NCBI RefSeq assembly: GCF_963576615.1
Contig: NC_088710.1
Coordinates: forward strand, 19,897,114-19,961,113
Source of the DNA: Watersipora subatra
Lineage: Eukaryota; Bryozoa; Gymnolaemata; Cheilostomatida; Watersiporidae
Direction of reading: 5' to 3'
DNA: 64,000 nt
Below the pieces are notes generated by a model. It saw nothing but the letters and a program-made list of their open reading frames with translations, did no database searches and had not been told where the DNA came from. Made by a program: the position numbers and the translations under genes. Each line of letters starts with the position of its first letter. Position 1 is the first letter of the stretch. Below are positions 22,024-32,510 of the stretch, in pieces.

Positions 22024-25000
22024 TCAGCTTCTGACGATCCAAGTAGTTGGCTGCAGGGGACTGATCAAAACATCTTGCACCTGAGCATGAGCAGGCAACC
22101 CTAGCTGATATACGACTGTCTGGGCTACGTCCTCTGGTTCCAGTGCCTGTAATAAAACAGTATACAACATCTATGATTACATGTACCATAAGGCCTCATG
22201 CTCAAGTCACGCGGTTTGTCGTTGGGCACGGCTTCTGGTTCAAGGTCATAGACCGCAGCTTAAGGCCACTCTTTTAAAACTTACGGGGGCTTAGGGTGGC
22301 TTCTCGATAAATGTGGTCTCTGCTTAGCTCCCACGCTATAGCCATAGAATCGCATTCATGATGCACTTTTATGTACGGGGGTTTTGGCGACCTACCCGTT
22401 TATTTTCAAGGCCATGTTTATGGAATACTTTAGACTAAAGAAGAATTTATTGCTCTAAGTCGAGATGAATTCGTGACACACAAGTGAGAGACAAAGGATT
22501 GGAAGCGTGTTAATACCTGCCGACGTCGAAGCAGAAACTATGGACCAAACTGAGTGCAAAACAGTTTTTCTTATTCAAGAGGACGGGGGTATAACAAAAC
22601 CCGTCTCGACACTCTCGCTCCCGAAGGGGTCAAGGATGACAAAACCTCAGTCGTTAGCCGCGATCTGTGGGCATATACGGTTTGTTGGTAAGGGCGGCTA
22701 GATATCACAGACGGCTTGTTGGAGGTTCTTTTTTCCTAGGTGAGTCATCTGTTTGTGAGCACAAGCCGTGCGGCTTGAGCATGAGGACTTACAGTAAAAG
22801 TTCTCCAGTATTAAATAAGCTTATTTGTATAATTATGCTCAGGCTGTCTAATACATCAAACAATTAAAATTTGATACAAGATTAAAAAAGTTACATGCAT
22901 TTGCTACATATGTTAGCATGGGCTCAAGGCCGGTTCACACTATATCGCCGTATTTCGGCGTTGATGCCACAATACTTCGGTGATCGTCAATGATAACCAT
23001 GTTTACACCATCACATACCCAACAGCGTTTGCATCAGGAAATACTCCGTGGCGTAGTGTTTTCATTTATCTTTTAAAATTTTCACGAAGAAACCTTTTTG
23101 TTTTCGCGTGCTGCAATCAGAAACTAGTCCCGCAGCGAATATCATAAATGGATATGAATAAATCAATCTATCCGCGACCGTAAATTACCATCGCCGAAAT
23201 GGTTCTCATTTGAAAGGCGGTCGTTGATGCTCGGCGAAATATCGGGAAAATTTGACAGCTGCAAACATTCTCGACGTGTCCGCGATGCATAGTTGATGCC
23301 ATCAATTCCCGGTTCACATAATCGACGATGAACGCCAAAAGGGAAACGCTGACCAACGGTGATATAGTGTGAACCGGCCTTTAGGCGTTAGACTGAAAAA
23401 TACCTTTGCCTTAAATTGATAAGTTAACTTAGTTAACTAAATCGTTAATGCCAATCACTAATTAATCTATATATAAATTTCAGTGTTTGTCGTTTGTTAT
23501 CCGAATGTCCAATTATAGCGATAACATTTTAGGTACGAAAAATCAGTATCACAATGGATTTGAACTCTGAACTTCCAGGTCTGCAGACAGGCAAGCTAGC
23601 CCATTACACTACGCTGCACCTGCCATACTATGGATCAATACTGCACAGACTTATGCAGTGCTTGCAAAAATACTATTGGTTCCTAGCACGCTTGAAGCTC
23701 GCGTTTGTATGATAGATCGTTACGCGTAACATAACCTCACAAGCTGTATCAGATGTAGGACATGGCTCTTATTACAGTGAGTTACAGGAGTCTAGATGGC
23801 TACTTACAGTGAGTATAGATAGTTTTGCTAGCTTAAGTTACTCAAATTCATTGGGTAATTATATTCAGCTTATATTATTCAGCTTCAACAATTATTTTAT
23901 TCAGTTAGTAACAATATAATTTTAACAAAATTTGCACTTCTATAAAATGTTTACTAAACCACTAATGATTCCATGTTACAATCAGCCTGTGTGTGAGTAG
24001 TTACGTCCTGCACAGATCTTTTGCTAGCAATGCATAAATAACTATCCTTTACAGTGATTTGTATATAAAGTTTTTAAAAGTGTATTTCTGCAAAATCTCA
24101 TCAAATAAATATTTACTATTGGTATGCATTTGCATATAATAATACTAATAATAGGCCTAATTAATGTCATCAATGTTGTTATTATAACATTGATAACAAT
24201 TATGTTATGTTAACACCAGTGCTAACACTAATGTTGACATTAGTGTTAATAATAACAATAATCTTGCATAGACAAGTTCATAGCTCTTCTGCTAGCACAA
24301 ACAGTTGCCTAATAGAGACAATATAAGATGACCTATAAGCGGCGAAATGGTTAAACTTTTCAACAGAAATTTTTCTATTTAAAATTTTTCCTCTATTAGG
24401 AAAATCATTAAAATTACACTTTATAAATTTTTTTAAAAGTATTCGAAGAAATCACTTAATATTAATATCGATGTTTTAAAAAGAAAATCTACGTTGAGGC
24501 AACAATTATATAGGTTATCGCCAAAGGCATTCTATTCACAACTATAGTTTGGGGCTCAGTGGCAGTTATTACTGATGGACAACATTTTTTGTCAACTTAT
24601 AGTACATGTAACATGAAAATATTGGAATGAAAATCCATGTGAATTTGATAAAAACTGCACAGAGGCCGGTTGATTACACTTGCTGGTTTATGAAATCTAA
24701 GCATTTTATTGACATTGTTCAGCAGAAGCAGAACAATTGTAAACAGGCCTCTATAGTTATTAGCAGTGTCTTGTCTTTTTAGATGAGTTTTTAAATTAAT
24801 GTGATCTAAAGCAATTTTTTAACACACTATACACATCAGAGTATTTGTTAACATTTTTTAACCCATCAGATAATTTGTTAACACCTCATGACACTTCAAA
24901 GTATTTACTAACACCCTACGACATAGCAGTGTAATTTTTAACACCCTATGACACATCAGAATACTTGTTAACTTCATATGACACACCAAAGTTTTTGTTA

Positions 25001-28000
25001 ACACCCTATAATACACCACAGCTATTGCTAGCACCCTATAACTCGCCAGAATATTTGTTAATATCCTATAACACCTCAATGTATTTGTTAACACCTCATG
25101 ACATATCAGAGCATCCGTTAACACCCTATGACACATCAGAATACTTGTTAACACCCTATAACACTCAAGTGTTTGTTAACTCCCTATAACACATTAGAGT
25201 AATTGTTAACACCTTATAACACATCAGAGTATTTTATAATTGGCCAAGAACCATCAAGTCATGAAACTTATTTTTGTATTTTGTCAACAAACTGAAAAAA
25301 GTTATCTACCGTTTCACAAGTTACTTGGTGACATGCTCATACCATAGCATAGTGCAAGTGTCCACTGCATAACACGGCGTTAATAAATAAGTTTCTTTAC
25401 CACTGGTTACTTAGCAACCAATGAGAAGACTGGCAGCATGCTGAACTTCAATGTTATACGTAGAAGGGTCTGCTGCATAACATGGTGGCAACAGACAGTT
25501 TCACATCATCACATTTTAAGAAACCTTTAAAGGAGTTATGACATGAGAATTATATCAACTACATAGTAACAAGTACTTCCTGTTACTTTAACCTTTCAAT
25601 TTTGCTAACCAAGAATTTGGTCATTTTGATCATTTGGTCAGCAGATTGAAACAAATGTATAATATGTATGAACATATCACCATGTAACTTATTACCAGTA
25701 TTAATAAGACACTTGGTGACATATTCATAGCATAACAAAGGTCTCTGCTGCATTACACACAGTGTTAACAAATAGTTCCTTCGCTTATGGCGGCCGACCA
25801 AAGGATTGGCACTTGGCAGCATGCTGAACCGTCGCATAGCATGGTGTGAACAGACAGTTTCACATCATCACATCTTAAGAAACCTTTAAAGGAGTTATGA
25901 CATGAGAATTATACCGACTACATAGTAACAAGTACTTCCTGTTACTTTAAACTTTCAATTCTGCAAACTCAGTATAAGGACATACCAAAGCTTGCAAATG
26001 TATGTATGTTCTAATGCTCACATGTACACTTATTCGACTGCTCTGTCTTGCTGGCTTCAGAATCAAATTAAAGATAATTTACCTATAGTTCATGTGATTA
26101 AAGTAATGCTAAGAAAAAAACTAAATGGCACTGACCTTCATTTGACTGAATATGGCTGCAGCACGCTCGTCTCCTAAATGTAAGCCTATGAAGGGTGTTT
26201 CTACCAATCTAGGACTGATTTGCTAAAACAGAACAAGGTTGTAAAACTATGGCACAAACAAGATTTGCAATGGATGCACAGCTTATCTATGCTAAAGACA
26301 GCAAGGCTGTCTAGCTTAGTCAGATTTCTATACTAAAACTGTTTGTGCATCCCCATTATGCTCTGCATATAACTTGTGTGCAAACTCATTGCCTATCCCC
26401 ATTTTAATGACCTTGAATAGTCACTTATACATATGCGATATCTTCATAAGGTATAAGTTTGGCTCGCATGATCTGGTGATGACTCATGCATTTTATCACT
26501 GAATACAGATTCAAAAGTTGACCAGATGTGATGCTTTACTTTATAACTCATGGCAACTGAGGTGTGAACCAAACTTCGCTAAAATCTAACTACTGAAGAC
26601 TTCATAGGATATTTACTGAACATTTCAACATGATAACAAATTCTAGTAGACTTTTATAATAACACCAAGTCTGAACGGAGATGAACTATGATCACCTACT
26701 GTAGGTAAATAATTAGATGACATACCTACTGATGGTCTGAAGTTAAAGACTAGATGACATACCTACTAATGGTCTAAAGTTAAGGAATAGATGACATACC
26801 TACTGATGGTCTGAAGTTTAGGACTAGATGACATACCTAATGATGGTCTGAAGTTAAAGAATAGATGACATACCTACAGATGGTCTGAAGTTAAAGATTA
26901 GATGTCATACCTACTGATGGTCTGAAGTTAAAGACTATATGACATACCTACTAATGGTCTGAAGTTAAGGAATAGATGACATACCTACTGATGGTCTGAA
27001 ATTAAGGAATAGATGACATACCTACTGATGGTCTGAAGTTTAGGACTAGATGACATACCTAATGATGGTCTGAAGTTAAAGAATAGATGACATACCTACA
27101 GATGGTCTGAAGTTAAAGATTAGATGTCATACCTACTGATGGTCTGAAGTTAAAGACTAAATGACATACCTACTAATGGTCTGAAGTTAAGGAATAGATG
27201 ACATACCTACTGATGGTCTGAAATTAAGGAATAGATGACATACCTAATGATGGTCTGAAATTAAGGAATAGATGACATACCTAATGATGGTCTGAAGTTA
27301 AGGAATAGATGACATACCTACTAATGGTTTGAAGTTAAGGAATAGATAACATACTTACAGATGGCCTGAAGTTAAGGACTAAATGACATACCTACTGATG
27401 GTCTGAAGTTAAAGACTAAATGACATACCTACTAATGGTCTGAAGTTAAGGAATAGATGACATACTTACTAATGGTTTGAAGTTAAGGAATAGATAACAT
27501 ACTTACTGATGGCCTGAAGTTAAGGACTAGATGACATACCTACTGATGGTCTGAAGTTAAGGACTAGATGACGTACCTAGTGATGGTCTGAAGTTAAGGA
27601 ATAGATGAGATACCTACTAATGGTTTGAAGTTAAGGAATAGATGACATACTGATGGTCTGAAGTTAAGGAATAGATGACATACCTACTAATGGTTTGAAG
27701 TTAAGGAATAGATGACATACTTACTGATGGCCTGAAGTTAAGGACTAAATGACATACCTACTAATAGTATGAAGTAAAGGAATAGATGACATACCTAGTG
27801 ATGGTCTGAAGTTAAGGACTAGATGACATACCTAATGATGGTCTGAAGTTAAGGAATAGATGACATACCTACTGATGGTCTGAAGTTAAGTAATAGATGA
27901 CATACTTACTGATGGTCCGAAGTTAAGAAATAGATGACATACCTACTGATGGTCTGAAGTTTAGGACTAGATGACATACATACCGATACTCTGCAGTTAA

Positions 28001-30068
28001 GTTCCGACTGCATGTCAAAAAGCTCATGCCGAGTACCCTGGGTAATAGCAGTCAAAGCAAACTTTGAGGCTGCATAGACATGGCTATGAGCGGGAGGCCG
28101 TACTTGGTGTCCTGAAAGACTGCAAATGGATAAGACAGAGTTGTGTGGTTTGGCCTCAAACTAGTAATTGAAACTTTTGGTACATGTTAGTTGGCATTTT
28201 ATGTAGGGTGTTATTGGGTGCTTTTCAGTTAAAAACTCGAGTGATCAATTTTCGTTTTCTCGGTAAAATAGAATCATCATAGACACTTTATGATCAATAT
28301 CTCTATTATATATAAGAGTAGTTCCTGTAATGGCTAACTACATCTTTATATTTGTATCACTGGTGATAACTTGCTTTCTATAATAGAATTCATGAGATAT
28401 TTACCTGTTGATGTTTATAATATGACATTCTTTGGCTCCTTTTGATTTCATACTAGCTACTGCTTCTCTGGTTATCCTTAACACCCCCATAACGTTTACC
28501 TGTTAATAAACATTAACTTCTCACCTCAAACCTGAAAAAATTTTTTATGGTTAAATCTGGTTAGTAAATGCTACTGAAAATAGATACATTAAAGTTTAGC
28601 AACCTACATCAAACACTAGCTGCCAGTCTTCAGATTTCCCTGACAGAATTGGACTGCTCTTGGATAAGCCAGCATTGTTGATGCACACATCTACTCCGCC
28701 ATATTTTTCTTTAATTTTGGAGAACATGGAGATGACATCGTCTTCTTTGCTCACATCGCAGGGAATAATAGTTAGCTCTCCCTTAGATCCAAATGTCGAC
28801 TCTAGTTCCTAGAAGAACCATTTTTGGTTTGTTAATGCCAAACATACTTGACCTGTAGAACTTGACTTTACTGTATGTAGACGATAGCATTACGCCATAC
28901 TAGCAACGCATAAATCTACTGTACCATACTAGTAATATATAACTCTACTATACCATACTATAGTAATATATAACTCTACAAAACCATACTAGTAATATAT
29001 AACTCTACAATACCATACTAGTAATATATAACTCTACTATACCATACTAGTAAAATATAACTCTACTATACCATACTAGTAATATATAAGTCTACTATAG
29101 CATACTAGTAATATATAACTCCACTATACCATACTTGTAATATATAACTCTACGATACCATACTAGTAAAATATAACTCAACTATACCATACTAGTAATA
29201 TATAACTCTACTATACCATACTAGTAATATATAACTCTACTATAATACTATACTAGTAATATATAAATCTACTCTATGTCATCCCAATAATGCATAATTG
29301 AGCTGTAGGCCCTTAGCCTAAAATTGAACCTAATCTTCACGAGACATGCAGGTACTGTAGCTTACTGAATAAGTTGCTTTTATTTTAATGTTTCACACAA
29401 AACATCGCTTCATTGTGGTAGACAGTTAACTGTCATAAAATTATGTATATTACTAAAATCTGTTAACTATCATACACCCCAATGTGGTGCTACAGTATAC
29501 AATATATAGGCCCTACATATATATCTATTTAGAGGTCTTTAGTTGAACCGGAACAGTCTTTCCAGTTCTCTTTGGAAATGTTCTGTCTGTTCTAAGCTTT
29601 CTAACAATTCTTTATAAAAGTTAAAGACCCTAATAAAACAGTTAAAAGCCAGTTTTAGGACTGTTGTATACTGTACAAAATATGAACTGTTTTAGAAATC
29701 TGTTCCAACACACTGATCCATAATCTCACTGTGCCATTCAACAAAACATTAGTCTGCTTTATTGCACAGTTAATGGGTATACATCTGTTTCATGGTGAAA
29801 ACTTATGTTAGTTTTCATACAAATATAGCAAGAGCGAGATGTATAACGTAGAAAGTTGCGTAGGCCTTCATATGTTCGCTTTGTTACTTTAGGAATACCG
29901 TCTATTCTCCACATACAAATATTGTCAATTTTTTACTTGTAGTGCCTCTAATCTTCTTCCGCACCCGACTACTTTCATGCCATGCTCCAAGAGTTTGCTA
30001 ACGGTCGCTTTGCCTATACCTGTTGCAGCTCCGGTGATTAGCGCTACCTTTCCACACCACCTCTCCAT
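22024..30068 (-). CDS. DHRS11-like short-chain dehydrogenase/reductase, gene A
   Basis: Six exons: 30068-29937, 28808-28608, 28499-28405, 28119-27984, 26222-26136 and 22146-22024 (stop 22026-22024), giving 257 residues, the usual DHRS11 size. All introns have GT-AG ends. Classical SDR motifs: cofactor-binding TGAATGIG (12-19), NNAG (88-91), active-site Ser around 143 (INSLSG), and YAASK with Tyr158 and Lys162. The N-terminal MERW and the C-terminal AQTVVYQLGLPAHAQVQDV block match DHRS11, an NADP(H)-dependent cytosolic 3-keto/17-beta-hydroxysteroid and carbonyl reductase. The usual SPG after the last strand reads SPR here, while gene B has SPG. The C-terminus WIVRS differs from gene B. AATAAA on the minus strand lies at 21836-21831. 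Introns 1, 4 and 5 hold minisatellites. Substrate unknown. Confidence 0.88.
22186..22794. mobile_element. TA-flanked DNA transposon, non-autonomous, 609 bp
   Basis: TA (22184-22185) then CCATAAGGCCTCATGCTCAA at the left. TTGAGCATGAGGACTTACAG then TA (22795-22796) at the right. Terminal inverted repeats of roughly 25 bases. The duplicated segment has the empty site TA at 49910-49911. It is more GC-rich than its surroundings and has no transposase frame. Lies in intron 5 of gene A. Confidence 0.75.
22926..23381. mobile_element. GGCCGGTTCACAC-type MITE, 456 bp
   Basis: AAGGCCGGTTCACACTATAT at the left, ATATAGTGTGAACCGGCCTT at the right. Flanks TCA and TTA could be a decayed 3-bp duplication of the PIF/Harbinger type. 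Absent from copy 2 (GGGCTCAGACGTTAG near 50045). No transposase. Confidence 0.75.
23466..23880 (+). mobile_element. tRNA-like interspersed repeat, copy d
   Basis: Leader TATATATAAATTTCAGTG. The antisense tRNA-like part at about 23550-23625 reads, in reverse complement, TGCAGCGTAGTGTAATGG and AGAGTTCAAATCC. The tail is GCTCTTATTACAGTGAG. Shared with copy 2 at 51852-52260. Confidence 0.55.
23881..24819. other. Intron 5 of gene A, no further feature
   Basis: AT-rich unique sequence matching 52260-53096 in copy 2. The piece 24160-24270 is an irregular run of ATTATAACATTGATAACA-like steps absent from copy 2. Confidence 0.5.
24820..25233. repeat. 30-bp minisatellite in SDR intron 5, about 14 units
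   Basis: Unit core ACACATCAGAGTATTTGTTA joined by ACACCCTATG. Being 30 bases long it keeps several frames open by accident. Gene B has about 6-7 units at 53097-53285. Confidence 0.85.
25310..25960. repeat. Direct duplication of about 280 bp
   Basis: 25440-25600 matches 25815-25960 closely (shared GACAGTTTCACATCATCACAT and AACCTTTAAAGGAGTTATGA), offset about 370 bases. No counterpart between 53290 and 53340 of copy 2, so it arose or was lost after the duplication. Confidence 0.75.
26716..27983. repeat. 37-bp minisatellite in SDR intron 4, about 34 units, exon-junction derived
   Basis: Plus-strand unit GATGGTCTGAAGTTAAGGAA then TAGATGACATACCTACT. Read on the gene's strand, each unit carries CATCAGTAGGTATGTCATCT, closely matching the exon-4/intron-4 donor (TATCGGTATGTATGTCATCT). 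The array abuts the donor. 28 of 33 aligned bases match the end of exon 4 plus the start of the intron. Confidence 0.9.
28893..29277. repeat. 29-bp minisatellite in SDR intron 1, about 13 units
   Basis: Unit ACTAGTAATATATAACTCTA plus CTATACCAT. Gene B carries about 35 units at 56618-57645. Contains SpeI-type ACTAGT in most units. Confidence 0.9.
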
Positions 30069-30689
30069 ACTCCCTTTCTCTCGGTTGATAGGCTTGTTCT
30101 GCACGCCCTCTTTTTTAAATGCCCCACTTTCTGCATTTCTGCAAAAAAACCGGACGATGCTGGTTTTATGACAAGAAATGACAACTTCACTAAAAAAGGT
30201 CTATTACATGCGGTATGTCGTTTCAAAATGCTATACGATTGGTTCGCCAAAGTACAAATAAAGATATGCACTGAACGTTCGCTAAAGATCAAAAGCATTG
30301 TAAAACACAACATCAATGTGCATGCTTCTTTTGCACCCTGACCATGTTTTTGAGAACTTAGGCTAAAAACACTAATTTTGTGTCCGAGACTCTAAAAGCA
30401 GGCCTCGAAGATTTTATATTTATGCAGCTTTCTCGGATTAGTAGATACCAGACAGTACATATTCTTCTAACACACTGATCCATAATCTTACTGCGCTATT
30501 CAACAAATTGTCAGTCTTTTATATTATACAGTGTGTGGATATACATATCTTTCATTGTAAAAACATGCTAGTTTTCATACAAATATAACAAAAGCTAGGT
30601 GTACAACGCTGAAAGTGGTGTAGGCCTAAAAATGTTCACATTAATAATTTAGGAATATCACACATTCTCCACATGTCTATCTTTATCTG
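30069..30689. other. 5' flank of gene A
   Basis: 30470-30640 repeats the intron-1 sequence at 29700-29880, so exon 1 and its downstream flank were duplicated in tandem here. No clear promoter elements recognised. Confidence 0.5.
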
Positions 30690-30754
30690 CAGTGCCTCTA
30701 GCCTTCTATCGCACTCGACTACCTTTATGCCGTGCTTTAATTACTCATTCGCAC

Positions 30755-30801
30755 CAGTGTCGTATAGGGACGTATTAAATAATAGTCCCTATACGACACT
30801 G
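30755..30801. repeat. Perfect 17-bp hairpin
   Basis: CAGTGTCGTATAGGGAC and GTCCCTATACGACACTG are separated by 13 bases. Sits at the edge of the insertion that splits the extra SDR exon. Confidence 0.85.
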
Positions 30802-32231
30802 ATTCCCAAAAAGACGGAGTTAACTCCCGAATTTATAACGTTGCTAGGCACCCCATCTTGCCTCTCAAATTTGTCTATTCCGTTTATCGTTATTTTTAAA
30901 TTACATATGACTGATTTTGATTAGTCAGAAAAATTTTTCTGGCTAATCAAACAAACGTATAAAGATGCCTCAATTTTTTTGGCAAAAGTTTTAATGAAAA
31001 CACTACGCCCGTTGCGACATCTAGCTAAACCGAAAATCATCGCAGTCACTTAAAAATTTATCGTTCACGATCAATTTTTTGCAACTTCAGAAATAATTAT
31101 GCATATTCAGAAGGAGTAAGGCAGTTAGAGGCTGCATAAATCAAATCAAAACATTATTTTTAGTGACTCAAAGTTTTAACTAACCTTAAATTTTGTCAAT
31201 TTGAATCGCTATGCTCGGATAGAAATGCACCTTTTAGGCTGTCAGCCGTAGTCAGACTAAAGTTATTATTCACTCTCGATAGGATCATATTGATTCTTAG
31301 AGCTGCCTCTGAAGTCTGAAAAGTCAAGCACAGAGTTACTGAACATGTTTTTATTATTTGAAACATGTTTATGACAGTTTATTTGAGTTATATTGCGATG
31401 TAGATTTGCTATGCTTTGAAGGACAACACACGCGAGAAAAAATTCTAAATTAGAGTTTCGTGATTTTCATGTTCATGACTAACTGTATACGTATAAATAA
31501 TATTCCTAACTTTGTATTGTATGTAATAAATAAGTAACTTTAGTCAAACACTGTATATTTTGCAATTTTTATGGTGCAAGTCTAACTTTGTTTTAGCAAA
31601 TAACTTTTTGTTTTTTGCTGCTTATATATTGATTTTGTGTTGCTTCTGTTGCAATTATTTAGTGTTTGCAGGTTCTGTTGTATAAATCAATGTACTCACA
31701 TGTACTGATGTGAAGATGAAGAAGAGCCTCTGTCTTTTGTTACACTTCCTTATATCCTCCCCTATACTGCCTTACACTAGCTTATCTACTAGCTTTACCC
31801 ACTAGCTTTATCCAGCTTTATGCACTCACCGTAATTACCAAGACCTCCTGTACTGCCTTGAGCTCAGACACCAATATAGCCTGAGCCTAACAAATCCTAT
31901 AATACAACAGGTTCAATGTGTGTATGCAAACAAATTTATGTTCTTAGCAGCTCAGAATTTTTGATTTTACTGAAAGTATGCCCATGTTAATAGGTATTGT
32001 GTAATTTTTCTGATTTTTTTTCGAAAACCAGTGTTCTGCATGTTTTGCTGTGCAACTGTTCTGTTTGCAACTTTAAGTAATAAAGTCAGAGTTATTTGAT
32101 ATCAAAGAGTATTTAAAGTTATTTTACATTATTCCGATTACATTTCATTACAATTATAAGTTACATCTGACCCTTTGAGGACAGCCATTACGCTGATGTG
32201 GCCCTCGGTGAAAATGAGTTTGACACCCCTG
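30755..32231. mobile_element. hAT-type insertion, decayed
   Basis: The right end, in reverse complement, reads CAGGGGTGTCAAACTCATTT followed by CACCGAGGGCCACATCAGC, a common hAT terminus. The left limit (CAGTGTCG at 30755) is guessed from where exon similarity stops. No transposase frame seen. The interior 30810-32150 is otherwise featureless AT-rich DNA. Confidence 0.45.
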
Positions 32232-32510
32232 CCGCTATGGTTATTAGGGCTATCTTCTCACACCACCTTTCCATATTGCTTTTATATTCACCTGTTATGG
32301 CCTACGTATGGCGCCTTACAGTGCCTCGCCTTGCGCGTTCACAACTCGAGTTGTACAACTCGAGTTGCACAACTCGAGTTGTGAACACGCAACGCGACTT
32401 TTCAAAAGTAAGGTGCAATATATTGGTATTACGGTAGCATAACCGTAGATCTAGTTATATTAACAATGGTACATCAATAGGCACCCGTTAGCTAATAGAA
32501 ATTAAACTAT

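Larger units (their letters stand above)
30690..32278 (-). pseudogene. Broken extra copy of SDR exon 1, split by an insertion
   Basis: The 5' part (MERWCEKIALIT) is read from about 32269 to 32232. The 3' part (KVVECDRRLEALQ) is at about 30735-30690. In place of a GT donor it has AT. Between the halves is 1.5 kb ending in a hAT-type terminus. Its position matches the upstream side of gene B's exon 1, so it may be the older first exon. Confidence 0.6.

Noticed and set aside
24858-25189. Open frames across the 30-bp array, e.g. a repeated LTPYDTSEYL-type peptide
   Set aside because: Period divisible by three keeps frames open by chance. The array is intronic and its size differs in gene B.
30044-30316. 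90-codon frame overlapping SDR exon 1 on the same strand
   Set aside because: Different frame from the conserved SDR exon, and covers its 5' flank.
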